DNA of 64,000 nt from Trochalopteron elliotii (Eukaryota > Chordata > Aves > Passeriformes > Leiothrichidae). The notes under the pieces are model-generated. The model was not told the DNA's origin and did no database searches. It saw nothing but the letters and a program-made list of their open reading frames with translations. Each line of letters starts with the position of its first letter. Position 1 is the stretch's first letter. This document shows positions 12,781 through 27,300 of the stretch, one piece after another. The stretch spans positions 3,379,122-3,443,121 of the forward strand of contig JANPWX010020150.1 in NCBI GenBank assembly GCA_024734555.1, in the 5' to 3' direction. Position numbers and translations under genes: made by a program.

Positions 12781-15700
12781 AATCACCCTTTGAGTTCCTT
12801 GAATGTCTAGATGTAGATGCTGAAATGTACATCCTAAATGGTGGGTGATACCCTTCTATGTGAAACTTCACTGCAATGAAGAATTTACAAGCCCTTAAGG
12901 AATACCTCAATGAGAGTCAAAATTCAGCCCCGACCTAAGGTGTCTTGCTCCCTCCTCTGAAGCATGGTTCCCCTGCTGGAGTGTCTGGAGTTTGATCTGC
13001 TCAGTCTGAATGCAATGGAATTAGCATCCTCCATCCAAAGACAGAGAATCACAACTGGAGATTGTGGAAGAGCTTCAAATGAACAGCTCTGATGGGAAAG
13101 GCTAGTGCTTCATGTGCAATAAATGAATCATGCTGTGAAGGAAAACTATCTCTCACGTAGTCATCTGGTCAGGGAGGAGCTACAATAAATAGACCAAAAG
13201 CCTGTGATGGTTTTCAAAGGCACTTTCCTTTCATCATCTGCATATGATATTTATGGAGCTCTAGGTACTTTGGATTACTGAGGTACCGAGGATATCCATG
13301 AGGCAAGTTCTAAGATAGCCACATAAATTACTAGTGATGGGTTCTACTGTGATAGAACAGAAGCCAAACAGCACCTGCTTTCTCCTTGGCTTTTCTCTCT
13401 CTCGAAGAGCTCCAATCAAGAAGCTTCCAATCTTGTAGAGCTCATAGGTTAGAAAGTTTCTGGAAATTACATCAAATTTTTCTGATTCTATTAAGTAACA
13501 CTGGGTCCACCCATGGACTGGGGAGATATCCTTAGCTGCTAATAGATGTATTGCACTGATAGAAACTTGGAAAATTTGGGGAGGTGGTTTGTGGGTTTTT
13601 TTAACAGATGTTCTGAAAATATTTTGAAGACTTTTTTCTGAAATGGTATCAATTTTCAAGATTCAAGGGTTGCAGTGATTCTAGGCCCAATTTCCAAGGA
13701 ATTAAACCTCTAAATACACTGGTGAAACTCCTGCAATCTCCAGGATACACTATGTTGTAGCATTTTATAATCTATTGTGTCAAAAAGAACATCTAAGTAG
13801 TCATGGTCATATTTTTAAGAAGCTTCTCAGTTAAAAATCGTATTTATCAATGAGACCATTAGCCATTCTTGAGTGAAAAAGACTAATATTTTTTTTGAGG
13901 CGCAGCAGATTTAATTTTTAACATTTCAGTTAAATTTTCCTTCACTTTTACATTTCTACTCATAGTGAAAGTCATAGACCCTAGCTGCCTTTAAAATACA
14001 AATAAAAGGTAATAGTTGGTGAGGACTGAAAAATAAAGCAAAAAATATCTGATCCCAACTAAACAAGATGCCTGGATACCAGCTACGAGAGTTTTATTGT
14101 CTGTTCAGTATGGAGAAATATCTGTTAGTCTTAGTTTTATCCAGAGCTTTGGCTTTTCTTGGTCCAACATAATAAGTAAAACCACAAATTTGCTTTTCAA
14201 GGAACATTAGAAATTTTTCCAGGAAGGCCTTATTAGTTCTGCTTTTCCAGTTCTCAAGAGTGTGACATTATGCATAATGATAGACTTTACAGACCTAGTA
14301 AAATGTGTTATTGTTCTTGCTGACAAGCCCTGGCAAGATGCTTTGTGTGTTTTTACAGTGGACAATGTCAAAACTTTCTTATACAAGGCTGGAGGACCTG
14401 TACAGAATGAACTACAGCAGGCAGAGATTAGCAAATTTCCACTGTAGCTGTTTACAGATTTGCAGCTTGTGTATTCACTTGTGGGGCGTCACAGTAGTAT
14501 ATTGAGCATCCATAAATCACAGAGCTCCCTGGCCTTGCTATGAAAATATGACAATTCTGCTCAGCACCTGCTCCACCCTCTATTTCTGTCACCTGCCAGA
14601 ATGACAGTGGGCTATAAATGTCTCCGTGTGAAGTCTCAACTCTGATTCCATGGAATTAAATGACCTTGGCCAAGATGATATTTTTGATGTGGAGAGTTTA
14701 TCTCATTCTTCATGCAAAAGAAGAAGGGCTCTAAATTTGAGTGACAGAAGTCAAATCTTCTTGAACAAAAGGAAAAAAAAAAAAAGGAAAAAAAAAGGAA
14801 AAAAAACCCCAACCCAACCAAACCAAACCAAACAAAAAACATTGACTTTATTTTAATATTTCTTCTTCAATACGCTGACGTTTTACCAGGTAATTGCTCG
14901 ACACAAATATTTATGAATGTCAAACCACAGAGTTTTATAGCATTTGCTCAGAGAATAACATCATTTAATGAATTCTACCATGCACATGGGACTCGGGTCT
15001 TTAATGAATAGGTCACTGTGATTTCTAGAGATGGCTGTCACTTTGAGATATGAGAATCATTTCTCTTTAGTGAAGAGGAGCTTGGATATGTGCATATTTA
15101 GGGGTTCTTTTTTCGCACTTTAGACCTCTCAAAAATGATGCAGAGCTGGGGCTAACATTTAGGAGATTTCAGGTGTTGTATCACTGAGATCACCAAAGAT
15201 TAGGAGAGTACACATACACATTTTAAAATAAGAGCAAAAATACCCCTAATTCTTCTGAAAAATAGTTATTTCTATTAGTCCTTGAGTTCTGAAGCATCAA
15301 TTATGTAGTAGTGGTTTTTGTACATATTTTGTCATGGCTCACTGACGATTATTTGTTTCACAAGCTTCGCCTTTCGCTAAAATTTCATATATAAATACAG
15401 CAGTGCTACCACATAAAAAAACTATTTAAATGTTGTTAAATCTTTTACTTCAGAGCTTTCTTTATAGTCCTGTATAGGATGAAGGAAATAAGCATAATTA
15501 GCATTTGTGAAGAACTTTACCTTGGAAGAACTTCACCTTGATTTTCCAACAACAGCCCCTTACACAGAGAAGTAACCACGGATATCCAAGGAAAATTTAC
15601 CTGAAAAAAAAAATCAAAATCATCATTGTATCAAAAGTGGTCTTACTTTCTTTGCCACAGACAAAAAATTAGTTTTGGTACCACAGAATATTGATATTGT

Positions 15701-16329
15701 TCTCTTAACCAAGGAGTGGAACACAGCGTGGAGGCAGAACCTTGCTATGTATGACGGTCCCCTTGCCAAACAGAAAAAGGACTTCAATTCCCACGTCAAT
15801 TGTCCAATTTATTATTATTATTATTTTTACAGGAAAAAATACACATCAGAAAGGATAAAGTAATAAATAAAAGCATTTCTCAAATATAATTTAATAGGCT
15901 TCTTGAACTACTAAAAATAATGCTTTTACAGGGCAGAGGAACAGAAATATTTACTGAGAAAAAGGTGGTTTTTTGTGTACAATGGAAATGAAAATGGCAT
16001 TGTAGTCTACAAAATAGACTGTTTTAGTAGAAAAATAAATATAAGATTTACAACATATGGGGCATCACAGGATGTAGAAATGAAATAAGCAACATCAAGG
16101 ATTTTGAAGTTAGCATGAAAGCAGTATTTTGGTTTTTTTACCCACTTATTTTTAATTAGGATCTCCCTATTCCTTCTAAATTAAAGGTAGTGCACTATAA
16201 GTGCAATACAGCCAAAGCACAAATCTGTTGTCTAAAATTAAAATAGTTCAAGTTTGGATGAATCTCTTGCCGAGTGGATTTGAAACAGGAGGTGATTTCA
16301 CATTCAAGCACTTTATTCCAGAAACATCA
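12781..16329. other. Unique non-coding sequence
   Basis: No gene supported. It contains an A-rich then A/C-rich patch at 14769-14840 (AAACC and AACC units) and a short ATT run at 15810-15824. The 132-codon minus-strand frame at 13261-13659 has no recognised domain and is read as chance. Confidence 0.5.
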
Positions 16330-16416
16330 CCTCAGTCCCTCAGCAGACAGGGTATTTGTAAAAATTCAAGTCTTCTCCAACCTAAATAATTCTATGATTC
16401 TATGATTCTGTGACTC
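16330..16416 (+). mobile_element. CR1 LINE 3' tail fragment
   Basis: The end reads TTCTCCAACCTAAATAATTC followed by TATGATTCTATGATTCTGTG, the typical 3' terminus of avian CR1: a CCAACCT-like block followed by short TTCTATGA tail units. Only about 90 bases remain, and the 5' limit is vague because upstream similarity fades. No coding remnant. Subfamily not assignable from so short a piece. Confidence 0.75.
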
Positions 16417-19400
16417 TTACCATCTTTTATTCATTTTGAGGCTTTCATCTTTGTACTCTCACATTTACCCCTATTTTAAGGTGATTGACCTGTGACAGAA
16501 AGTTCTATTGCCTGACCCTGCTGTATGATATTAAAATTGCAAATGTTTCTCTATGACGATTTTCTCTACTAAAAGAAAAGCTTATCTAACATAACCATAA
16601 CATGTGCAAAACCTGTCCCAAGAACATCCACAGTGCTTTTACATTAATTTTCCCTTTTCTAGCTAGTTTCCCTTTTGATATTATTTGGAAAGTTTTGATA
16701 TTAATTGGAAGTTTTAATCAAGGGGTTTGTAGTTATATAAAATACGTCTCAAGTCTGAAGGCAGTTATTGGATGTTTGGTTTTTTTTAATACAACAAGTT
16801 TAGAGATTTTAACTTTTATCTCTTATTGTGGGTTTAAATCAGTTTAGGCATTTGTATTAAACATGTTGCTTATTGTGATGCTACTCCACTATTTCTTCAG
16901 TATTATGTCTGGGATCCTGTATGAGTTCTAAGAACCTCCAATTTAAGTACTTCAAATAGGTGTTTTGTCAGATAAATCCTCAGTGTAACTTGTCCAGGTA
17001 AAAGCAAATAATGGGGGAAAAAACCCAAACTATGAAACTAATCAAACCATACGTAAAGTTGTTGAGAGAAATAAAAATTTAAAATTGTGTCAGAAGAGAA
17101 TATTTATACTTTTGTAATGAAGTGCTCTTAGTTTAGTGATCAGCAGAAAATGTGTGATGGCAACAAACTAGAAAATACTAACTTGAGTGTGGATTTCTAG
17201 TCAAGAAAGATTTGTGAAAAAGAGCAATTACTTCAATCCCAACATGTTCTGTTCACAGCTAACATGAACAGCAGGGATAGCAGGAAATTGTTTCTGTAAC
17301 CAAGCAGAACTGGAACAGCCAACTTTGTCCTGAAGAATTTGTTCATTGCTGTCCATTACCAATTTCATGCAAATCTTGAAGTGACTTACAGTAGACTTTG
17401 TAATATCATAAATCTTTTACTGGTCAATATGACCAGTAACTCTGCTGAGGACTTGTTCTCCTGGGTGTCAATGTGCTTTATGGGTTTGACTACAATGAAG
17501 CCACATCCTTTCATTTCTGCACAGGAATGAGTGGATTGTAGCAAATTCCTCGGGTGACTCAGTGCAGTAAATCATTCCCTTTCCCATGAAGAATACTATT
17601 CAGCTTCTGCCTCCTCTCAGGAAGCAACTCACATTGTGTAGAAGAGCTTTTTATTCAAATAAACACCAAACAATAAACTGGCTTCTCAAAAAGGATGCTC
17701 TCTTAAAATGGCAGTGACATCCTGTGCCTTAATCCACTCCCCTGACTCAAGCAATAAAATGACAAATGAAATCAGTGACTGTTGAGAAATAACCATACTC
17801 AGTTCAACTGGATACACACACACTCTTCCCTTGAATAGATCCATCCTTTAAGAAAGCAGCCTTTAAAGTTACAGCATCAGGCCGTGAGTTACAAAACAAA
17901 ACATCAAGAAAAACCCCAGTAAAAAAACCCTTTTAAAACATATGGCTAGAGAATAAATAATAGATAACGTTGACAGTTGGTCAGCTGATATACCACATTA
18001 GTTCCACAGAAGCAGCTGAAGATGTGTTTCTGAGCTTGTCAGGTGCATTTCTGTTCACAAATCCCATGACAATATTCTATGGTAATAACTCTAAATACTA
18101 TTGGAAGCCACATTATTACATCTACTGCTGTGGAGTACTGCAGTATTTGTTTATAAGAAGTGCTGTGTCTAGACTTCCCTCCAATGTGTTCATGTCCCCA
18201 AAAACTAATCAATAGTTGCTTTACTTACGCTATTGAGTTTCAGCACATTAATTAAGGTATCCCTCAGTAATCATAACAGACCTCAACACTGGATCAAAGA
18301 GAAGAGTTCTAAATTGGATTTGTTAACAATGAAGTCATTTGTCCCTTCTCTTGTATGACCTTATCCAAGGAGAACAGAAACGTAAAATGCTTCCAGATCA
18401 GAACAGTAGTTTTATAAATACATATGGACCAGGCAAAAATCTCCATCTCTCTTGATCTTTGCTTTACATTTCATATCAATAGATAAAATCACAATTTTTG
18501 AAAAAGGTCTCATCCAGAGAGAATAGACTGAAATCTCTTGATTAAAATTCACTTCTCTAAATATTTTTTATTAAAAATTACATGGTGTGCAGCTAGTCCT
18601 TTAGTACTGACAATACTAAAAGCATGCATCAGTCAGAAATTTAATGCTTATGTGGTTTAGTTCATCACATTGATGATTTTCAACATTTCCATTTCCTGAA
18701 TTATTGTTTTATGACTTAAAAACACTTTTTCTTGACTACACACATATAATGTGACAGCAGAAGTCACTACTACAGGTTTATGAACTGGGATATAGTTGTA
18801 AATCAATATTGAAAATCATGGCATTTTGCCACATTAATTTGAGTGCCAGACATAAGCTGCTGTTTTTTAAAGCAGTCTATGTCTTGATTTCAAAAAAAAA
18901 AAAAAAAAAGAAGAAAAAAGAAAGAAGGAAAGTCTGGTTTCTCTCATTTTCCATATTGGCACTTGATTCTCTGGCAGGAGCTGATATTGGTGAGTTACTT
19001 AATTCAGGACCACATTGCCAGAGTCCCTGTGGGGCAGCTGTACACAGAGGAGAATTGGAGGAAGGCTGTTTTTTTAAGGAGCTCTCCTTTTGCCAGTGTG
19101 TTAGCATGTCCTTCTCCACCCTTCACATGGGAACTGGAAGGACAGTTCTGCTGAGAGTCAGAATTATTGGAAAGAACCATCAGCTGTAATGAAATCAGAG
19201 GTTCATGCCATAGGCAGGTGCTGCCAGATTGTCATCCTGAATGCAGTTGATCTGCTGACTGATATCACAGGCAAATCAAATTATTAAAATGGAAACTATG
19301 GCAGAACTCCATCTCTGTAAACATATTATGTTGAATAATAATAATAAATTCATACACAAACTTGAAAATTTAGGGTTCTTTGCAAGTTTCAGTTAACTGG

Positions 19401-21659
19401 ATTTCCATTTACCCTTTTTTAGAGTATTGAGGGTACAAAAATACTAATTTTCACACTCCTATGCATCATGGAGAGAAAATGAGAAGATACAGTTCTCAGA
19501 TGAAACATCCAAACAGGATATTACTTTTTACGACCATTTGTAAAATCATTTCTAATTCTCCCTTTTTTGTCTCTGTTTTCAACTGTCTTGCTAGGTAAAG
19601 CAAACCAACACTAAATTTACAAATAAATGGTTTCTGTGTAACTGAAAAACTCTGTTTCAAAAGTTTCCTTTGAGATACCACCACAGTACTCCAATCCACT
19701 GTTTCTTTTTCTTGTGGTATGCAACATCTATTGAGATACCTCATCTACTTACAGAATCGCTGAGTTTACCACCTCTGATTCATTACTCAAATATGACAGA
19801 AGTTTGCTGAATTTCCTCTGCTCCTAGTTTTCTTGTTGTGGAACTTCTAGAAAATCCCTATTATTTAAATTAGCAGAACAGCTTTTATGAAAGTATTCAA
19901 TTCCATTATAATTCCTGAAGGGTCAAGTACCAGAACTTCTACACTTTCCACTTTAGAAATGAGCTCAAAACATCTATTCCTACCAGACTGATGTCCAAAA
20001 TAGACAAGGAACACTGCAAACAATATTTTCTAAAATAAATTGCTGAAACATTCCTATAAGAAAACCTCGCTTTTCCTTTTCAATGGCAAAATTGTTTGTA
20101 GGAGACAAAGTAAGTACCAAGGTTAAATTTGCTGTGTTCTCCTTTGTTCAGCACTGATGTGGGCACATTGTCTGTACCTAATGAAAAGCCAGGAAAACAG
20201 CTGCCTTTGTGGTGTCCCTCTAAGTGAGGTTACCATTTTTATCTAATCTGGATCCATCTAGGATCATAACCTTCCCTCACTGGAATCTGGAATTTGCTTT
20301 GAGAGAAATAGACTTCCTTTTTGCCAAAATAATACAATTATTATATTATAAAATAATATAACATAACAACTCTACTGTATTTCAAAACCTGAACATATTA
20401 ACATTCTAAAAAAGCCCGAACAATAGAAGACAAAGCTCTGAATGTCTAATATGTCATTATAATGAATGTCATTAACTACAAATTAAACAGCATGCAGTAC
20501 ATCCTGATTTTTCTCCTCTGAATCACAAGAACTGAAAAATTAACTATTGCTGTTTTGTTTCTCTTTCTCTTTGTGTTTCTTAGAATTTTCTAACTGTTTT
20601 TCTCTTTGGCAAGTCATGGTTATTTCCCTAATACAAAAAATATTTAACTAAAGAGAGTCCAGAGCTCTGAGCAGAGCATACATCTGAATGTCACTCAACA
20701 AAACAAGATTAACTTAAGGAGCTGCATTTATCTGTTTAGTCATGTGACTGAGAATTAATTTATTCCCAAATGGAATGGGTACATGACAGTATTGCCATAC
20801 TGATTTCAAAGCTTGGACAATGAAGGTTTAGTTGCTTTCACTGTTGTAAAATGTAACTTAAGAACAGGAATGAGGGCATTTTGAACATATTAAAAAAAAT
20901 GCATTTACTTTAGAGGTCATTGTATTTTTTTCTGCATATATGGAGTTTTCTTAGCATACAGAAAATACAAGGAACCTGTATAAAGCTGTCTTGTTTTTCT
21001 CATTTTTGAGGCAGAGCTAAATGGATATATTTCTACAAAACGAAAGCAGTGATTTGAGACACAACTTGTCCAAATCCTGACCCCTTTTATGTACAGTATT
21101 TGCAACAAATCCAGGTTGCTGTTTCTGTATGCGACTCTTCTGCCTTTGTGCTCTTATGATTCAATATCTTCATGAGAACTATATTTGCTTTTGGTAAATT
21201 ATTACCAAATAATTTTCACAAACAAATCTAAACATGCTGGTTGTCTATTACTCTGCTCTTTTGCCATAACAATGTAAGAATAGCTGTAATGAGTCAAATG
21301 AAAGATCCATTTAGTGCATCATTTCTCTCTGAAAATTGCATTACAGGATGCCCTGGGAAGAATATAGGCTAGTCCTAGGAACGTCCCAGATATATTTGAG
21401 AAAGAGATGATGATGTGCCCTACTCTCTGCCATCAACCTTTCTTTTTTCCATAGCAAAAATAACTGTGCTGCCATGGTCTAAACAGGAATCTTTGCTCAA
21501 CCCAGCTAATTCCCAGGCAAAATGAAAACAAGACTAAGTATGAAATGCAATGTCATGTGCTGCATGCATCCCCAGTGAAGACAGATATAATGGAGCTTTG
21601 GATTTTTAGAAACAAGCCAGTGTCCCTTTGCTGTTTTCCTGTATCTTTCCTAGGATAGG
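16417..21659. other. Unique AT-rich non-coding sequence
   Basis: No exon or repeat family recognised apart from a short hairpin at 17417-17439 and an A18 run at 18892-18909 followed by an A/G patch to about 18929. Open frames crossing that patch (18809-19189 plus, 18877-19119 minus) are repeat-driven. Confidence 0.5.
17417..17439. repeat. Short inverted repeat
   Basis: TTACTGGTCA (17417-17426) and TGACCAGTAA (17430-17439) are exact reverse complements with a 3-base spacer. No U-run follows, and there is no reason to call it a terminator in this eukaryotic context. Confidence 0.8.
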
Positions 21660-21663
21660 TTGG

Positions 21664-21834
21664 AGGGAAGAAAAGGAAAGAAAAGGAAAGAAAAGGAAAG
21701 AAAAGGAAAGAAAGAAAAGAAAATAAAAAGAAAAGAAAAGAAAAGAAAAGAAAAGAAAAGAAAAGAAAAGAAAAGAAAAGAAAAGAAAAGAAAAGAAAAG
21801 AAAAGAAAAGAAAAGAAAAGAAAAGAAAAAGAAT
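21664..21834. repeat. (AAAAG)n pentanucleotide array
   Basis: About 170 bases of pure purine on the plus strand. The left part alternates AAAAG and GAAAG units, and the right part is a clean AAAAG run ending in AAAAAGAATATAAA. Open frames on both strands through it (21553-21975 minus, 21606-21878 minus, 21660-21845 plus) exist only because no frame of the unit contains a stop. Confidence 0.95.
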
Positions 21835-23694
21835 ATAAAAATTGAAAGGCTGAAAAAGGAAAGACTGCACAGCTGCATGATATGATGGCCTCACCACCAT
21901 ACCACGGATATTGTGAACACCTAGGTTTTGGGCTGAAGCATGCATGATGGGCTGCACATCAGAAGGATGAACCATTCTGTCCTGAAGACTTTAAATTAGT
22001 TCATTCTCTTTATGCTTCAATATTTAAAACAACAATGGATAATTAAATAAATAACTGGACCAAAAATCAAATCCTCTCTCCTTTTAAAACATATGTTTCT
22101 AAAATACGTGTTCACCATCCAAGTCGTGTCTCATGAATAAGTCATAGGGATACCACAAGATGTTTGCCACCCAGGTTGTGTATTACACAGCTAGATCTTA
22201 AATTTCTTTGTCACCTCCACAATTTTTTTCTGTATAAACTTTCTTATATTTAGAGCTCAATTCCTTGTGTAAAGGTTTTTACAACCAGGTTAATTTATGT
22301 GTAGTTTAGTGGGATATGTGGTACCACCAGTGAATTATTTGTAAAAAGGCTGTTTTAAAAGAAACCCTTCCAAAAATTCTGTCGCATCTCCTCTTATTTA
22401 TGAGACTATTCTCATAACTTTTAAATGGCTCATGTTAGACAGAATAAATTACCCCCTACTCCAGCAAAAGTTTCCTGAAAATTCAAAGATTTTTTCTCTT
22501 TGAATTCTAACATGCCTTCAGTACGTGTTTAGGGAAATTATATTCTAGCAACGAAAATCTCAGCTCTCAATCCACAAATATTAAAACCAATTATCACATT
22601 TCTAAAGATGCCTTTTTATACATCAGGGGGAAAGTCAGTGCTAGTGGCTGTAGGGAGGTGGTCCTGTTTGGGTGTATTGCCAGAAAATCTTGAATACCAA
22701 CACAATCCATGACAGCAAGAAAGGACAGACCTTCCATGTACACACTCCCAGGTCCGTCTGTCCTAAAAAGACTGTCAAAAATCCCCATAGAGCTAGGCAA
22801 GCTCCAGGGAGCCCAGGTGGAAGAGAGCCACACAGACATCAGTGCAAAATGCAGAAACACTGTCCTTTCTCTTGTACCAGAGTTTATTCAGTTGCTTTGT
22901 GTGGCAAATATTGTACTACTTGGTCCATGCTTCTTCTGCTTAACTAGTTTGGTCTAAAGTCTGCTACAGAGTTCAGTGGCATTGGAACAAATTCAGCTGT
23001 AAGGGAAGCCTTGGGGCCTTGAGTGGCAATAGTCCCATGGCAACTTGGTGTAGATACAGAACCAAAACTGCAAGCACTTCCTCAGCCCCCTTAATAACAT
23101 TTTATAACATTTTTACCTCAAGCTGGCATCTCTGTTGTTAATTCTTCTTTCTCCATATAAAAGCATGCAAACAACAGATTATTTTTTACTGAAATCCACC
23201 CACACAGAGGATGCTTAGACTTTACACTCCTTTTAAAGTATTGTTCATCCTGCTCACTTTGAACTTTAAAGCTTTTTACTGAGATAACAGGATCTACAGT
23301 GTGAGATCAAGCTTAGAAATCACAGCTTGAAATGCCCATCCAGGGGAAGTCATGCAGAAAATGAAACATATCTGGCAGAACAAGACTATGGTCGGAGTGA
23401 CAAGACAAAGTCATGGAAAAGGGCAATGAGGAGAACCCCAGACAGGAAAAGGCTCCCTGGTGTTACTGAGGAAAAAAAAGGTAAAGATGTGGAGAAAATG
23501 AACAGTTAAAACTCACCTAGTAAGGCTGAGATTGAAGTGCGTGAAAAATCCCATAACCTCTCTCTTCCAACAAAAGGTCATCCTGTGTGGAAACATTTTT
23601 TTATCTCTGTGTCTCTGCTTTTATTTTGGGCTTCATCTGGGGGAATTTTGTCTGGGTTCAAGTGTGTCTTTTTCAAAATGTTCAGACTGTTAGC
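21835..23694. other. Unique non-coding sequence between purine arrays
   Basis: Less AT-rich than average at 22620-22860 and 23320-23520. Open frames of 60-91 codons overlap there on both strands (22594-22860 minus, 22672-22947 plus), but none shows a recognisable domain. No repeat family recognised. Confidence 0.45.
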
Positions 23695-23698
23695 TGAG

Positions 23699-24375
23699 GA
23701 AGGAGAGGAGAGGAGAGGAGAGGAGANNNNNNNNNNNNNNNNNNNNNNNNNNNNNNNNNNNNNNNNNNNNNNNNNNNNNNNNNNNNNNNNNNNNNNNNNN
23801 NNNNNNNNNNNNNNNNNNNNNNNNNNNNNNNNNNNNNNNNNNNNNNNNNNNNNNNNNNNNNNNNNNNNNNNNNNNNNNNNNNNNNNNNNNNNNNNNNNNN
23901 NNNNNNNNNNNNNNNNNNNNNNNNNNNNNNNNNNNNNNNNNNNNNNNNNNNNNNNNNNNNNNNNNNNNNNNNNNNNNNNNNNNNNNNNNNNNNNNNNNNN
24001 NNNNNNNNNNNNNNNNNNNNNNNNNNNNNNNNNNNNNNNNNNNNNNNNNNNNNNNNNNNNNNNNNNNNNNNNNNNNNNNNNNNNNNNNNNNNNNNNNNNN
24101 NNNNNNNNNNGAAAGGAAAGGAAAGGAAAGGAAAGGAAAGGAAAGGAAAGGAAAGGAGAAAGGAAAGGAGAAAGGAGAAAGGAGAAAGGAGAAAGGAGAA
24201 AGGAGAAAGGAGAAAGGAGAAAGGAGAAAGGAGAAGGAGAAGGAGAAGGAGAAGGAGAAGGAGAAGGAGAAGGAGAAGGAAAAGGAAAAGGAAAAGGAAA
24301 AGGAAAAGGAAAAGGAAAAGGAAAAGGAAAAGGAAAAGGAAAAGGAAAAGGAAAAGGAAAAGGAAAAGGAAAAGG
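23699..24375. repeat. Mosaic polypurine array with internal assembly gap
   Basis: The left edge is (GGAGA)n to 23726, then unknown bases to 24110. The right part is pure purine in four blocks with changing period: GGAAA (5) from 24111, GGAGAAA (7) from about 24156, GGAGAA (6) from about 24230 and GGAAAA (6) from about 24277 to 24375. The long open frames drawn through it on both strands (23537-24409 plus, 23682-24484 minus) are artefacts of stop-free repeats and include the gap. The true array length is unknown. Confidence 0.95.
23727..24110. other. Assembly gap (384 N)
   Basis: Run of N flanked on both sides by purine repeat, so the gap falls inside the array and was most likely caused by it. 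Confidence 0.99.
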
Positions 24376-27300
24376 AGATTATTATATTCATAGCTGGAGT
24401 TGTACATGAAACTGTGATTTGATGCCACTGGAATATAAGGACATAGTAGCTCTCTCTGAATGACTGAGAGGGTTCAGGGAACACTAATAGGCAAGAAGTA
24501 CAGCTTTTCCCTCATTTAATTAATCTTTTGAAAGCACAAACCCTGACTAATGTTAGAACTAAGTCTTGCTGTGCTTTTATATAATGAACTTCTCTGACAA
24601 TATTTTATGTCACGTTTCGAAGCCGTTTTGATGCCTTGTTGTTTGAATACCATTTATGCTTAATGAAAAATAATAAAATATTATAAGGGGTTTCTTTAGG
24701 GTTTGTTTTTGTTTTTGTTTTGTATTTAGCTCACACAGTTTTACCCCCCATATTCACATCTAATACATAAAATGAGCATAGGTAATGTGAAATTTAGGGA
24801 ATTGAACTCCACTGATTCCAGCACATTTTTAAGGGTTTTTTTTTGAAAAAGGAATAAACTGAAGTAACACAATTATGAAAAGTATATATTAGAAAGCCTT
24901 TCATTATTAAAAAAAAAGCAAGTTACATTTTATCTCTTTAATAATGTTTTTAAACAAATCCAATAAATTTATTACTCTATATACAATTAATCTAAAATCA
25001 ATAAATCCAACAGGATTTTTCTGTGTTAATTGAGAGAAGGATACTAATGGTGGTTCTTTACTGGGCTCAAATAAATAACTTTCAGGCAACCTTTAAGCTA
25101 CTGAAAGTGTAGAGAAGAAAAGATTAGATTTTAAAAAAAGAACCTTTTTTCCTTGAGGGAGATTTTCTGCCCTTAAGTGAGGAAATTGCACTGAATAGCG
25201 CTGAGTTGTTATAAAAGAGACCTTTCTGTACATCCAGCAGAACAGGTAGAAACATAAGTCTTTAGAGCACTGTGAAAGCAACTAAGTGATCTAAATTGTT
25301 CTTATAAGTTACTGAGGAAAAAAAAAAAAACCACTTGAGAATTATGTCTCAAAATAGAGTTCTGTTTTTTCTTTGTATATGACATATTATTTTACAGCTT
25401 TCTCTCTTTCTAAAATTAACTGACTTCTTTTCCACCTATATTAGTATTATTTTAAAATATAATATTTGAGTATGTATTTGTCTTTATGGACGCTGATTTG
25501 TAAATGTGAAGCTGTGTGTGGATATAAAGATAAAAATGTGTTCTTTGTGAGTGTGGGAATCTACATGTCTATACACATGGAAAGATATATGTTTTTGAGG
25601 TTTTGGGATTTTTTTCATAAGTTTGATACAAATATGCCAAAAGCATAGGTCTGTATGAAACTTTAAAAAAATAATTTTAAAAAATTTTCCACTTCCATTA
25701 TTGCTTTGTGTGTTTCAGTCTTCCTGGCATATGTTCCCGTTGTCTGCCTGCATTGCGACTTATAAACACTAAGACAGAGAGACAGATTCTTAAAAAAAAA
25801 TTTAAAAACCCAGGACATCTCATTTATTTCAGTTTAATTCTTTCATTTAAAAAAATCATTAAAAATGACATTGTTCTCTAATTTTTGCTCTATGCAGCAG
25901 CTGCCATTGTCAAGCTGTTGTCTTTGTTACAGCATCTTTGTGAGAGAGAGCCTGCAAAATTCCCTTGTTTGGGGATTTTGTTTGTTTATCTGTTTTTAAA
26001 TATGGCAGCTTTCTTTTAGTTTGAGACAGATTTTAATAGAAGCAACCTCTCTTTTTAACCCTTATTTCTCTTTTAAAAGTTCCACTCCTGAAGAAGAACA
26101 GAGCCAGATTCTCAGATGGAGAAACTACAACAGCTTCATGTAATTTACACCAATTAAAGCTGTGGGGTGTGGAAATCATACCAACAGTCTCTGTATGGAT
26201 TATTTAGAATGGTGCTAAAGAAGTGTAAATGTTAGAATAATAATAAACATATAAACAATACCTGATCTACTTTTTCTTCAGTTTAAGTCTCTTTGGGGTG
26301 TATTTTTGCAAGGATGGCTGTGATTCCAATACACAGGGAAAAGGATGGCTTTAATATTTTTATTTTTATTTTTATTTTCCAAGATGGGAGGCAGAAAGTG
26401 GCAAAGATTATCCAGCTAAACTGGACGACACAGGACTCTGAAAGGATCCCACTTTGTGTGTTCATACACCTGAGTTTTGTGAACAATACGTCAACAGCAG
26501 ATACCTAGTATCAAATTTCCATGACATGAATATTTATTGGTGATTATTCTATCTATTTTTTTCTAATAATGAACATAACAGAATATCTGATTTTCAGATG
26601 TTAAATATTTAATGAAGATTTTTGTGTTTGTCTGAGAACTGGTGAACAGAGTAGCACATTTTAAGGCTTCTACTTTTGTGTGACCCGAATCCCATTGTCA
26701 CATCTTCAAATTACAATAAAAAGGGCTGCCCTTCTATGTGAGAAACAGATGAATACATAAAAAATATAAACAATGTAATTTTTAATGTGGATATGTACTT
26801 ACCCATCTGATATTTGAAAGGTCCCAAGAAAAGTTTACCCTTTACATTGTAAATATACAAGTCCAAGAACCGCAACACTCAGTCTCACTAACTAGAACTA
26901 TAATTAAATGGGATGAATAATATATTTCAGCCTAGATTCTTTCAAAGCCCTTTCCTCAGCCTGTATTCTGTAATTGATCTATGTTCCATTTCATGATAAC
27001 ATGTACATAGTTCTGAGAAAATTATATAAAAAAGCACACAAAAAAATATTTTCTGAAAACATATCAGTTGATGAAAATGGTTCTCGGCACGGTCCCAAAA
27101 TCAGTTTATACTGACATAATTGGGTGGAAATACAAAAATAGTGAGAAAGGCAGAGGTAGAAATTGAACTTTGGTGGCATTTAGTTTCTTAATTTAAAAAT
27201 TTTTGGTCTTAAGACATACACTTCCATTGGGTGAACCTTTTCAAACTTCCTTTTTTATACCAACTAGATTTTCTTCAACTGGAAAACAAGAGAACTAATA

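Noticed and set aside
17417..17439. Rho-independent terminator
   Set aside because: A hairpin without a T run, in vertebrate non-coding DNA where such terminators do not operate.
23537..24484. Frames of 248 to 290 codons on both strands
   Set aside because: They run through a purine repeat and a gap of N. The dipeptide pattern (Gly-Lys or Phe-Leu) simply reflects 6-base units.
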